Origin: an uncultured Parabacteroides sp. | GTDB taxonomy: Bacteria > Bacteroidota > Bacteroidia > Bacteroidales > Tannerellaceae | Direction: 5' to 3' | Assembly (NCBI GenBank): GCA_949289155.1 | Contig: CASEMX010000024.1 | Coordinates: 1 to 55,085 of the forward strand | DNA length: 55,085 bases | Shown here: positions 1-8,692 of the stretch, one piece after another | Layout of the letters: the number at the start of each line of letters is the position of its first letter | How positions within the stretch are numbered: position 1 is the first letter of the stretch | Translations under genes and position numbers: made by a program | Notes under the pieces: generated by a model | Told to the model about the DNA's origin: nothing | What the model saw: only the letters and a program-made list of their open reading frames with translations | Databases searched by the model: none

Positions 1-30
1 GAAACCCGCTGGTTTCCAAGTCGTTACCTG

Positions 31-1068
31 TCAAGCCGACAATCTTTGTAAGTTTCTTGTTTTCAATGAGTAAGAAGAATTGGTATGTCTTGCAATATGC
101 GAGGAAAGCTCCTTGCCTATATGGGCATAGGATGCAGCCACCTTGATGTAATTGTTATATCTCTGGTTGCTCAACAATGGCAGCCGGAAATTATAGCGGC
201 GCAGTATATCCATCGCAGGGGAGAGGAGCACAATATAATAATCTTCGTTCGTTTTCTGGCGGCGGTCGAAAATGACATATTTGCCCTCTTTCTCGATTAC
301 GTCCCGCTCAAAATCGAATTTATACATGTCCGAGTAGGAGAGCCCCGTATAGCATTGGAACAGGAATAGGTCGCGCACTTTGCCAACCTTTTCGTCCGGG
401 ATGTCACATTCTTTCAACAAAGCCATCTCTTCAGCCGTCAGGTACTTCCTTTTGTCCGACTTGCCCCGGTTTACCTTGAAGCCCATGTAAGGGCTCTCCG
501 CCAGCAACCCGAAGCGTATAGCCTCGTTAATATACACTTTGTTGAACTTATGGTAATTGTACAATGTCGTGTCTTTTATCCCCCTTCCGCGCAAGAACTC
601 GTCCAGCAGCGTTATGTTGGCTTTCGTCAAGTCGTGGAAATAGTTTATCTTCCCGAACTCCTTCAGGACTTTGACGAATGTCCGGTGGTGCTTCCTCGTC
701 CCTTCGGATATATCCTTCCGCTCCTCAATCCTTTTCGATACGAACTGGATAAAAGAATCCTCCTCGGTCGAGTTTTTCAGATAAAGGTCTAACGCCTCAA
801 AATCGAAAGGAATTTTCCGCTGGATTAAGGAATTGACATAGCCCATCAACCCCGCCATCATGCTGCCAAGCCGGAGGTTTAGCTGTACCGACTGGGTAGA
901 ACGGACGACCTTTTTCTTATCGTCCCACTGGTCGGCGTACACTTTTACGCCCGTACCTATCCATTTTCTTTTTCTTTGGGAGCAAATTTCAATTTGTACC
1001 AGACCTTTTTTATCTTTGCTGGCGACTTTCTTTCTGTCGAACACGAACCTAAGAGTAGGATATTCCAT
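31..1068 (-). pseudogene. Tyrosine recombinase, C-terminus lost
   Basis: Phage-type site-specific recombinase of the Bacteroidetes kind. The N-terminal arm/SAM-like region (about residues 1-200) leads into the catalytic domain; CYTGLSYSD occupies the first-Arg block, where Ser in place of Arg is usual in Bacteroidetes enzymes such as IntDOT, QKT carries the beta-strand Lys, and HIARH is the HxxR block. Immediately after HIARHT the family pattern stops: the usual stretch to the second His and the nucleophilic Tyr is absent, replaced by about 15 unrelated residues and a stop. The protein as read therefore lacks the catalytic tyrosine. I chose ATG 1068; an in-frame GTG lies at 1095. It faces away from tRNA-Arg at 1274-1347, suggesting an integrase at an element edge. 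A 3' rearrangement is more likely than a point mutation because no frame restores the expected motif. Confidence 0.8.
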
Positions 1069-1240
1069 AGCACTTCCATGTTTATTTGGTATCACAATCC
1101 GAAAATGGTATCACAAAAGTACCCTTTTACCATGCTAAATACCTACATATCGAGTTAATTTGAGTTAATAGCAAGATTTAGGAATCAATCAAATAAGAGG
1201 CATAAAAAACTGTATATTATATAACTTACTGTCTTAAAGC

Positions 1241-1271
1241 AAAAAAGGGAAGCTCTTCCGAGCTTCCCTTT
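1241..1271 (-). terminator. Rho-independent terminator of tRNA-Arg
   Basis: A perfect 12-bp inverted repeat (AAAGGGAAGCTC / GAGCTTCCCTTT, 4-nt loop) begins 3 nt past the tRNA 3' end and is followed on the minus strand by a run of six T. Strong intrinsic terminator. Confidence 0.9.
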
Positions 1272-1273
1272 CG

Positions 1274-1347
1274 TGATCGGGCTGGGATTCGAACCCAGGA
1301 CCCACAGCTTAGAAGGCTGTTGCTCTATCCAGCTGAGCTACTCGACC
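1274..1347 (-). tRNA. tRNA-Arg (anticodon TCT)
   Basis: Cloverleaf read on the minus strand: acceptor GGTCGAG/CCCGATC with one weak pair, D-arm, anticodon stem ACAGC/GCTGT around loop CTTCTAA (anticodon TCT), T-arm CTGGG-TTCGAAT-CCCAG, discriminator A; CCA is not encoded. Its 3' end points toward the recombinase gene, the arrangement expected when an element has integrated at a tRNA 3' end. Confidence 0.95.
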
Positions 1348-1367
1348 ATCCTTTCAAAAATGTGGTG

Positions 1368-1398
1368 CAAAGGTAGGTATTTATTTTGAATGTGCAAG
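1368..1398 (-). promoter_or_regulatory. Promoter of tRNA-Arg
   Basis: Minus-strand -7 box TACCTTTG (1368-1375) with a weak -33 box CTTG (1395-1398) 19 nt upstream, matching the Bacteroidetes TTTG-N19-21-TAnnTTTG pattern. It sits about 20 nt before the tRNA 5' end. Confidence 0.65.
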
Positions 1399-1489
1399 AG
1401 TTTCGGCGGAAATATTGCAGAAATATTTGAGCGTTCTGCCTGTGTATGGCGGAAAAGGAGCCGGCTTCAGGCGCTATGATTTGTCTTAA

Positions 1490-1520
1490 AAACTAAACAT
1501 ACTTGAAATATTTACCTTTG
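1490..1520 (+). promoter_or_regulatory. Promoter of TPR-ThuA-GH51 operon
   Basis: TTTG (1490-1493), 19-nt spacer, TACCTTTG (1513-1520): an exact Bacteroidetes sigma-ABfr promoter. Transcription would start near 1527 and leave a leader of about 68 nt before the TPR gene. Confidence 0.75.
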
Positions 1521-1594
1521 TATTTATGCCGAATGATTTTTTTCTTACATTTGTTCCCTCAATATGATATAAATATAGACCAGAGAGAAAACGA

Positions 1595-3697
1595 ATGAAG
1601 AAGCTGATTGTATGGCTTGCGTTGCAACTGTGTGCTTTATCGGTATTTGCGCAGATTAATACTGACCGAGTGTTGGCGATAGGACGCAACGCCCTGTATT
1701 TTGAGGATTATGTGTTGTCTATCCAATATTTTAACCAAGTGATTCGTTCCAAACCTTGGTTGGCGGAGCCTTATTTCTATCGGGCGGTTGCTAAGATTAA
1801 TTTGGATGATTTTCAAGGAGCGGAAGAGGACTGTACGGCCTGTATAGAACGGAATCCTTTTTTGGCGCAAGCCTATTATGCACGAGGAATTGCCCGGCAA
1901 AGTATGGAAGATTATGACGGAGCGATTGCCGATTATGAGAAAGGGTTGGAGTTTAGGCGCGATGACCGCCAAATGATGGTAAATGAAGCGGTCGCTTATA
2001 TACAGAAAAAAGATTATGATGGAGCCGAAAAGATATTCGACAGGCTGATGGCTGCACATCCGAAATATTCGATGAATTACTTATCGCGCGGGGCAATGTA
2101 TTTGGAGAAAGGGGATACAACGAAAGCATTGGCTGATTATAATAAAGCCATCGAATTGGATCCTTACTATGCTCCGGCGTATGGAAACCGGGCGATTGTA
2201 TATTATCAGACAAAGGACTTTGAGGATGCTTTGGCGGATTTGAATGAGGCGATTCGTTTGGATCCGCGTGAAAGCGGTTATTTTATCAATCGTGGCTTGG
2301 TACGTTATCAGGAGAACGATTTGCGCGGTGCGATGGCTGATTATGACCAAGTAATCAGTATGGATAAGGAGAATTTGATTGCGCGGTTCAATCGCGGACT
2401 GCTGCGGTTCCAGGTAGGAGACAATAACCGTGCGATAGAGGACTTTGATGTCGTATTGCAATTGGAGCCGGATAATTATATGGCTTATTATAACCGTGCT
2501 TTGTTACGTTATGAGACGGGAGATTATGCCGGAGCGGTGTCGGATTATAATGTCGTATTGAATGAATATCCCAATTTCCTTCCCGGATATTATAGCCGTG
2601 CGGAAGCGAAGAAGAAAATGCATGACAATGCCGGGGCGGACCGCGATATTTGGACGGCTTATCAGAAGGAAGAACAGATGAAGAAAGCCCGTGCTGAAGG
2701 CAAATCGACCGCTTCTTCTGATGCAACCTCTTCTTCTTCCGACCTAGATAACACGCGAGAGCGTTCCGACAAAAATATTGATAAGTTCAATCGTTTGGTA
2801 GTCTATGATAAGGAGGAAGAACGCAGGAGCAAATATCAAAACGAAGTGCGTGGTCGTGTTCAGGACCGCAATGTCCGCGTCGATCTTGAGCCTCAGTTTA
2901 TTCTTACGTTCTATGAAAGGCCGGATGCTGTTAAGAAGCAATTATATTATAGTCGTGTGATAGATGATTTCAATCAGCAAATGCATTTGAAGATGAAACT
3001 TCTGATTACAAATCAGGAGGCGGCATTAAATGAAGACCAAGTCGCGCAGCATTTTGCTTCGATTGATGACTATTCTGCCCAAATCAGTCGGAATCCTAAC
3101 GACGCGTATGCTTATTTGGGGCGGGCTATCGATTATATGTTGGTACAAGACTTTGCTTCGGCTATAAAAGATTATAGTAAAGTAATCGAATTGGATCCAA
3201 ATTCGGTCATCGCTTATTTCAATCGTGCGGTGGTTCGATATAAACAAATGCAGTATGAGGATTCCCATCGGAAAGCGGAAATCATGGATATGCCGACATC
3301 TTCTTCCATGACGATGAACTTTACTTTCGGAGGCCGGACGCAGCGGATAACGACGCAATCCAAACCGGATATTTCCGATGTGCAGGAGAAAGAGCGCGCC
3401 TATAATCATGAATTGATAACGCGCGATTATGATATGGCAATCAAGCTGACCCCGGAATTTGTATATGCTTATTTCAATCGTGCGAATTTACGGTGTGCAT
3501 TGCGGGATTATCGTGCGGCAATAGTGGATTATACGGAAGCGATAGAGCGTGACCCGGAATTTGCGGAAGCTTATTTCAATAGGGGACTGGCTCGTCTTTC
3601 CCAAGGGGATACGAAACGAGGCATTGCCGATTTGAGCAAAGCCGGAGAATTAGGCATTGTTAATGCGTATAGTATTATCAAACGGATGATGCAGTAG
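1595..3697 (+). CDS. TPR-repeat exported protein
   Basis: 700-residue protein with a cleavable signal peptide (MKKLIVWLALQLCALSVFAQ) and two blocks of tetratricopeptide repeats. Residues about 25-350 hold consecutive 34-residue units with the A-YY-RG/N-R-A...DY-.AI..DP signature; a low-complexity Ser/Asp linker and a charged segment follow (about 370-480); a second TPR block runs to the C-terminus, interrupted by a short insert. No enzymatic domain is visible, so it is probably a periplasmic scaffold. Its last codon is 13 nt before the ThuA-like gene, so the two are likely co-transcribed. The precise partner is unknown. Confidence 0.85.
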   Translation: MKKLIVWLALQLCALSVFAQINTDRVLAIGRNALYFEDYVLSIQYFNQVIRSKPWLAEPYFYRAVAKINLDDFQGAEEDCTACIERNPFLAQAYYARGIARQSMEDYDGAIADYEKGLEFRRDDRQMMVNEAVAYIQKKDYDGAEKIFDRLMAAHPKYSMNYLSRGAMYLEKGDTTKALADYNKAIELDPYYAPAYGNRAIVYYQTKDFEDALADLNEAIRLDPRESGYFINRGLVRYQENDLRGAMADYDQVISMDKENLIARFNRGLLRFQVGDNNRAIEDFDVVLQLEPDNYMAYYNRALLRYETGDYAGAVSDYNVVLNEYPNFLPGYYSRAEAKKKMHDNAGADRDIWTAYQKEEQMKKARAEGKSTASSDATSSSSDLDNTRERSDKNIDKFNRLVVYDKEEERRSKYQNEVRGRVQDRNVRVDLEPQFILTFYERPDAVKKQLYYSRVIDDFNQQMHLKMKLLITNQEAALNEDQVAQHFASIDDYSAQISRNPNDAYAYLGRAIDYMLVQDFASAIKDYSKVIELDPNSVIAYFNRAVVRYKQMQYEDSHRKAEIMDMPTSSSMTMNFTFGGRTQRITTQSKPDISDVQEKERAYNHELITRDYDMAIKLTPEFVYAYFNRANLRCALRDYRAAIVDYTEAIERDPEFAEAYFNRGLARLSQGDTKRGIADLSKAGELGIVNAYSIIKRMMQ

Positions 3698-3710
3698 AAT
3701 GTGTTTTTAA

Positions 3711-4640
3711 ATGTTCATGGATATGGAAACTATATATAAACGGTTTATATTGATTGTAACGGCAATCGTGATGGGATTTCTGTCGGCTTGGGCAAAGGAA
3801 CCGATAAAAGCATTGGTCATTACCGGGCAGAACAATCATAATTGGGAAGTCAGCCATTTAGCTATCCTGCAAATATTGGAAAACTCCGGTTTATTTTCCG
3901 TAAATATGGCGATATCTCCGGAAAAAGAACAGGACATGTCTTCTTTTCGCATCGATTTTTCTCCGTATCAATTGGTCATCATAGATTATAATGGGGACAA
4001 ATGGTCGGAAGAGACCAATCGCTGCTTTATCGATTACGTAAAGAATGGGGGAGGAGTCGTGATTTATCATGCTGCGAACAATGCTTTTCCCGATTGGAAA
4101 GAATATAATGAGATATGCGCACTGGGAGGCTGGGAAGGCCGCGATGAACATTCCGGTCCTTATGCCTATTGGGAGAACAATTGTTTGAAGAAAGATACAA
4201 CAGCGGGAATCGGTGGTTCGCACGGTGAGCAAAGAGAATATCTCCTTACGGCAAGAAATACGGAACATCCGATTGTAAAAGGACTTCCGAAGCAATGGTT
4301 GCATGCAAAGGACGAATTGTATGACCGGATGCGTGGACCGGCCAATATAGATACGTTGTTGTTTACCGGATTTGCGGATGAGACAAAGGGCGGCTCCGGG
4401 AGAGAAGAGCCGTTAATCTTTACCGTCGATTACGGAAAGGCCCGGATATTTCATATTATGTTGGGCCATGCCGGGGAATCATTGGAGAATAATCCGGCAA
4501 TGCAGTGTACCGGCTTTCAAGTATTGCTTTTGCGGGGCGCGGAATGGGCTGCAACGGGCAAAGTGACGCAGGAAGTTCCGGCAGACTTCCCTTCTTCTAC
4601 AAAAGTATCTTATCGAAAATCTTATAGACCTAATCGCTGA
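3711..4640 (+). CDS. ThuA-like domain protein
   Basis: 309 residues with an N-terminal hydrophobic signal (about residues 11-28, ending ...LSAWAKE). The mature part is a ThuA/class-I glutamine-amidotransferase-like fold: an opening VITGQNNHNW strand, YQLVIIDYNGD, then GGGVVIYHAANNAF and a C-terminal RIFHIMLGHAGES segment. ThuA-like proteins are found beside sugar-utilisation genes in Bacteroidetes; biochemical activity is mostly unproved. The first in-frame ATG at 3711 was kept, but 3717 or 3723 would leave the signal peptide intact. It lies between a TPR protein and a GH51 enzyme with gaps of 13 and 16 nt, implying an operon with a role in arabinose-containing glycan use. Confidence 0.85.
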   Translation: MFMDMETIYKRFILIVTAIVMGFLSAWAKEPIKALVITGQNNHNWEVSHLAILQILENSGLFSVNMAISPEKEQDMSSFRIDFSPYQLVIIDYNGDKWSEETNRCFIDYVKNGGGVVIYHAANNAFPDWKEYNEICALGGWEGRDEHSGPYAYWENNCLKKDTTAGIGGSHGEQREYLLTARNTEHPIVKGLPKQWLHAKDELYDRMRGPANIDTLLFTGFADETKGGSGREEPLIFTVDYGKARIFHIMLGHAGESLENNPAMQCTGFQVLLLRGAEWAATGKVTQEVPADFPSSTKVSYRKSYRPNR

Positions 4641-4656
4641 ATTGAAACAGAGGGAA

Positions 4657-7116
4657 ATGAAGCGTTGTCTATACTATGTTTGGCTGCTTTTAATCGGTTG
4701 CGGACTGACCGCCTGCCAACAGGAGACTCCGGTTACTTCCATTATCCACATAGATGGGGAGGGAATGCGGCAAACGGTCAATCCGGATTTATACGGTGTT
4801 ACGTTAGAAGAAATCAATCATGGAATAGAGGGCGGACTTTATGCCGAGATGATTCAGAATCGCAGTTTCGAGGATGGCGTGATTCCGTTGAATTGCCGGT
4901 ATAATGCCCGGCAGCGGACCATTACTACGCCAAATGGTTATGATATGTCCTTTATGCGTCCCGATTCATTACCGGGATGGCGGGCTTTGTCGGCTTCTTC
5001 TTGGCTTTATTTGGACACGAAAGAGTTATTGAACGAGCACAACCGGCGTTCGTTGTTGGTCTCTTTTTCTACGGAAGCCGGACGCGGGGGCGTTGTCGCG
5101 GAGGGTTACAACGGGTTATCCATCCGAAAGGGCGAATCCTATTACCTCTCTTTTTATATTAAAGGCGCGTCGGTGCTGCCGAAGAGCTTGCATGTCGCTT
5201 TGGAGGATTCTATTGCGAGCCGGAAGCTGAGCGATGCCTGCACGGTCCGTACGCGCAACGAATGGACCCATATCCGTCACACGTTCACCGCGACAGAAAG
5301 TAGCGATAATGCCGTGTTGGTTTTCTCTTCCGATAGCAGCCAGATGTTTTGGTTGGATGTGGTGTCTCTTTTCCCGGAGACATGGAAAGGCCGACCGAAT
5401 GGGCAGCGGCAAGACTTGATGAGTATGATTGCCCAACTGCATCCGCGTTTCGTGCGTTTTCCCGGCGGAGCGTTCGTCGAAGGATATACGGCCGGGACTT
5501 ATCCGGTGTGGCATGAGACGGTGGGGAATATTGCCTCGCGGAAGCACATTTGGAATATTTGGGGCTACGGGACGAGCAACGGAATGGGCTATCATGAGTA
5601 TTTGCAGCTTTGCGAAGATTTGGGGGCGGAGCCGGTTTATGTCATCAACAGCGGCATTACCAATATGAGCCGCCGTCCTCGTTACGAATCTATCACGGAG
5701 ATGGATAAATTAGTGCAGGAGGCGCTGGATGCGATAGGCTATGCGAATTATCCGACCGACTCGGTTTTGGGAGCCATGCGTGCGCGGAACGGACACCCGA
5801 AACCTTTCCACTTGAAATATATCGAAATCGGCAGTGAGAACTACGGGCACGAATATACGAAGCGTTTCAATCTTTTCCGGGACGCCATAAAAAAGAAATG
5901 GCCGGACATTACGGTCATCAGCAATGCGTTGGTCGGGAGGCAGCCTCGTTCGGAGTGGCGCGATGTCCACTTTAACGGGAAGAATTCCTTTTTCCTCAGC
6001 AACGCCGCGCGTTACGGTACGATACGCAGCCGGCATCAGTGGGAGAATACCTTCATCGGCGAGTTCGGGAATATGCAGCCAACGGAAGCCCGGACGATGG
6101 GAGCGGCGATTAGCGAGGCCTGTTTCCTTGTCGGAATCGAGCGGCATCCTGATATGATGGTCCGCTTGGCCTATTCGCCCGTGCTGGGGCACGCCGCTTA
6201 TGTCCGCAACCGCCAGCCCATGCTCCTTTTCGATAATCATCGGGTCGTTCCGTCTCCTTCTTATTATATGTTGCAAATGTTCAATCGGCATCGCGGGGAG
6301 GAGGTGCTTCCGGTGCAGGTCGATACCTATTTCCGTCCGACGGTTACGTTCGGAGGGGCTTCCGTTTATATGTTCGATAATTGTTACGAGTTGGAAGAGG
6401 TTTCCTTGGGTGGGAGCCTTGTCCGCGAAGGAAAAGTCTTGAGCGGCGATTGGACGATTACCCCCGGATGCCTGCAACCGGTCCCTAACCGGTGGAACCA
6501 TGTGTTGATGGGAGATACCTCCCTGTCCGATTATACCTTCCGCACCCGCATTCGCCGTACCAAAGGGAGCGAACTGATTCACTTCCGCGTGCGCGACAAA
6601 GGGAAGCGGCAGGAGCAGCAGGATTTCGTGGAGTTCCGGTTGGGCGACGGAAAGGCGTTGTTGTTCCATCAGTCAGGGAACGTATCGGATTCGTTGGCTA
6701 TGGCGGTCGCCTGTCCGTTTACGAATAACAGGTGGTATGATGTCCGGATTGATTGCCGGCGGGACACGATTCGCTGTTACGTGGATAATGCTTTGGTGCA
6801 AGAGGCGGTCATGTCTCCTTATCCGTCGTTGGCTTCGGTGGCGACGCTGGACACGAAGAGCGGCTATCTCTATCTGAAGGTCGTCAATACGACGCAGCAC
6901 GAGGAGAAAACCGAGCTGGATATCCACGGGCTTTCCGTCGAGAATGAGGTGCAGGTTATCGAGCTGGCGGGCGAGAAAGAGCAGCGGAATACGTTCAAAA
7001 ACCCCACGGCTATCCAACCCGTCAAGCGGACGGTTACCTTTACGATGGGGCGGCCCAAGATTTACCAGTTTCCGCCCTGCTCCATTTCCATTTTGAAGTT
7101 CAAATTGGAGCAGTAG
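4657..7116 (+). CDS. GH51 alpha-L-arabinofuranosidase, lipoprotein
   Basis: Retaining glycoside hydrolase releasing terminal alpha-L-arabinofuranose. ATG 4657 is preferred (AGAGGG 6 nt upstream; a TTG lies at 4642). Residues 1-20 form a lipoprotein signal with lipobox LTAC. The fold follows GH51: GIEGGLYAEMIQNRSFE near the start, a carbohydrate-binding-like insert, RFPGGAFVEGY, the acid/base Glu in EIGSENYG (about residue 394; most relatives have EIGNE) and the nucleophile Glu in IGEFGN (about 469). After the barrel a laminin-G/concanavalin-like module (about 610-730) is inserted before the terminal beta-sandwich. Third gene of the TPR-ThuA operon; substrate is likely arabinan or arabinoxylan side chains. 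Confidence 0.92.
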   Translation: MKRCLYYVWLLLIGCGLTACQQETPVTSIIHIDGEGMRQTVNPDLYGVTLEEINHGIEGGLYAEMIQNRSFEDGVIPLNCRYNARQRTITTPNGYDMSFMRPDSLPGWRALSASSWLYLDTKELLNEHNRRSLLVSFSTEAGRGGVVAEGYNGLSIRKGESYYLSFYIKGASVLPKSLHVALEDSIASRKLSDACTVRTRNEWTHIRHTFTATESSDNAVLVFSSDSSQMFWLDVVSLFPETWKGRPNGQRQDLMSMIAQLHPRFVRFPGGAFVEGYTAGTYPVWHETVGNIASRKHIWNIWGYGTSNGMGYHEYLQLCEDLGAEPVYVINSGITNMSRRPRYESITEMDKLVQEALDAIGYANYPTDSVLGAMRARNGHPKPFHLKYIEIGSENYGHEYTKRFNLFRDAIKKKWPDITVISNALVGRQPRSEWRDVHFNGKNSFFLSNAARYGTIRSRHQWENTFIGEFGNMQPTEARTMGAAISEACFLVGIERHPDMMVRLAYSPVLGHAAYVRNRQPMLLFDNHRVVPSPSYYMLQMFNRHRGEEVLPVQVDTYFRPTVTFGGASVYMFDNCYELEEVSLGGSLVREGKVLSGDWTITPGCLQPVPNRWNHVLMGDTSLSDYTFRTRIRRTKGSELIHFRVRDKGKRQEQQDFVEFRLGDGKALLFHQSGNVSDSLAMAVACPFTNNRWYDVRIDCRRDTIRCYVDNALVQEAVMSPYPSLASVATLDTKSGYLYLKVVNTTQHEEKTELDIHGLSVENEVQVIELAGEKEQRNTFKNPTAIQPVKRTVTFTMGRPKIYQFPPCSISILKFKLEQ

Positions 7117-7143
7117 GCTCTCTTTCCTATGAAATGAAAACAG

Positions 7144-7170
7144 GCGGGGGACTGTCCGGCAATCCCCCGC
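7144..7170. terminator. GC hairpin between convergent genes
   Basis: GCGGGGG and CCCCCGC form a 7-bp GC stem between the GH51 stop (7116) and the acyltransferase stop (7176). There is no clear T-run on either strand, so termination is inferred from position. Confidence 0.5.
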
Positions 7171-7175
7171 ACCCG

Positions 7176-8342
7176 TTATCCTAAGAAGTAAACAGTTTTC
7201 TTTCCGAATAGGCGGTACATCAGTGCGGTGAATGCCCACGCTACCGCAAAAATGCAGAGGGCCATGAGCGGCACTTGCAACGGAATGGGCAATGACGACG
7301 GACCGATGAGCAGGAAGAAGGGACCGACCAAGAAGTAATGGACGATATAAATCCCGAACCCGCACTTCGTCATATTTGCCAACAGGCGCGTGATTGTCCC
7401 GTTCGTGATGCGTACCTTCTGCAACAGCAGGAAGACGGCGGCGGTCATGATGGCGACATTCGGACTGCAGAAGGTAAAGAACAGTTCCATGTCCGATTCC
7501 GTTGACGCGGGATTAGCGGCTGCTGCCGAGAAGCCGTTGAAGGTGACATAATAGCCGGCGCCGAACAGGAGGACGCTGATGAGGAATGTCTTCAGCCATC
7601 CCCAGTCGTTCCCGTTCTTCAGATAATGTCCCAAGAGCAGGTAGCCGTTGAACCCGGCAAAATAATAGAACAATCCGTAGGCGTTCCACGTCGCTTCGCC
7701 GTAAAGGTAATTGACGCCGAACAGCGGCGCGATGTACGCCTCTGCGTAGGGCAGGAAGAGCGAGACGAACCAGATGCCGAGGAACAGGCGCTTCTCCTTC
7801 TCGCCCGCTTTCTCTATCCAAGCCGAAAAGAAGGGCATATACAGGTAAAGTCCTAACAAGAGATACATGTACCACATGTGGTTCTCCTTGAAGCTGAATT
7901 GGAATGGTATCATCGCCACATCCTTCAGCGCGTCGCCGAGCGCCTGCGATTCGCTCCCTTGCGTATAGCAGAAGAAATCGCCGATGATTTCTTTGGGCAG
8001 CCCCAGCACGCCCGTGAACCACGGAAACATATTATAAAGGAACGACCAAATCAGCACCGGGAACAGAATCCGCGAGATGCGCTTCTTGTAGAACGCGCCC
8101 ATGGGCTGGCGGACAGGCAAGAGCAGCAGCCCGGTCATCATCGTGAACAGGGGAACGGACGGACGGAAAAAGGAGCCATAAATCGCCGCCCACTGCGTAT
8201 ATTCCGGGATGTCGCGCATGGCGGGCGAGATGTAAAAGGGGTCGATGCAGTGCACACCGATGACCATCAGGATGGCAAACGACCGGATGACGTCCAGCCA
8301 GACGATGCGGTCGCCGTTTGTCTTTGTCTGTGTCAAATTCAT
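7176..8342 (-). CDS. Acyltransferase family 3 membrane protein
   Basis: 388-residue integral membrane protein of the OatA/WecH-type acyltransferase-3 family. It begins with RIVWLDVIRSFAILMVIGVHC, which carries the family's early WLD..R motif and active-site His, followed by FFRPSVPLFTMMTGLLLL and about ten hydrophobic segments. Such proteins O-acetylate glycans or lipids at the cell surface; the acceptor cannot be told from sequence. It is convergent with the GH51 gene and is followed upstream by the 41-bp repeat array at 8414-8683, so it probably stands alone transcriptionally. Confidence 0.88.
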   Translation of the reverse strand: MNLTQTKTNGDRIVWLDVIRSFAILMVIGVHCIDPFYISPAMRDIPEYTQWAAIYGSFFRPSVPLFTMMTGLLLLPVRQPMGAFYKKRISRILFPVLIWSFLYNMFPWFTGVLGLPKEIIGDFFCYTQGSESQALGDALKDVAMIPFQFSFKENHMWYMYLLLGLYLYMPFFSAWIEKAGEKEKRLFLGIWFVSLFLPYAEAYIAPLFGVNYLYGEATWNAYGLFYYFAGFNGYLLLGHYLKNGNDWGWLKTFLISVLLFGAGYYVTFNGFSAAAANPASTESDMELFFTFCSPNVAIMTAAVFLLLQKVRITNGTITRLLANMTKCGFGIYIVHYFLVGPFFLLIGPSSLPIPLQVPLMALCIFAVAWAFTALMYRLFGKKTVYFLG

Positions 8343-8413
8343 ACGTTTTTAAATTAAAGTGTTATCAATCAAGTCTGTCGTTATTCATCGCCGGCTTTTC
8401 CAGCTTCTGGAAC

Positions 8414-8683
8414 GGATGCTGGCGTACGTGGGCATCCAAAAATAATTCAAAATTGGATGCTGGCATACGTGGGCATCCAAAAATAATTCAAAATTGGATG
8501 CTGGCGTACGCGGGCATCTAAAAATAATCCGAAAATGGATGCTGACGTACGCGGGCATCCAAGAAAAATTCGGGAACGGATGCTGGTGTACGCGGGCATC
8601 CAAAAATAGTCCGAAAATGGATGCTGGCGTACGTGGGCATCCAAAAATAAACCGGGAACGGATGCTGGTGTACGTCGGCATCC
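8414..8683. repeat. Seven-unit 41-bp palindromic tandem array
   Basis: Unit starts at 8414, 8455, 8496, 8537, 8578, 8619 and 8660, an exact 41-bp period. Each unit is a 24-bp hyphenated palindrome (GGATGC, a centre with CGTACG, GCATCC) followed by a 17-bp A-rich spacer that varies among two or three versions. The array fills the 350-bp gap between the acyltransferase start and the aroC stop. The period is not a multiple of three, so the open frames crossing it are artefacts. Confidence 0.95.
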
Positions 8684-8692
8684 CTTCCGGTT

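Noticed and set aside
5710-6669. 319-residue frame antisense to GH51
   Set aside because: It lies in the third-codon shadow of a clear GH51 gene with conserved active-site motifs; its translation has no recognisable domain.
8385-8681. 98-residue open frame and others spanning the 41-bp array
   Set aside because: The period is not a multiple of three, so the repeat is open in several frames by composition; the translations are cyclic and there is no ribosome site.
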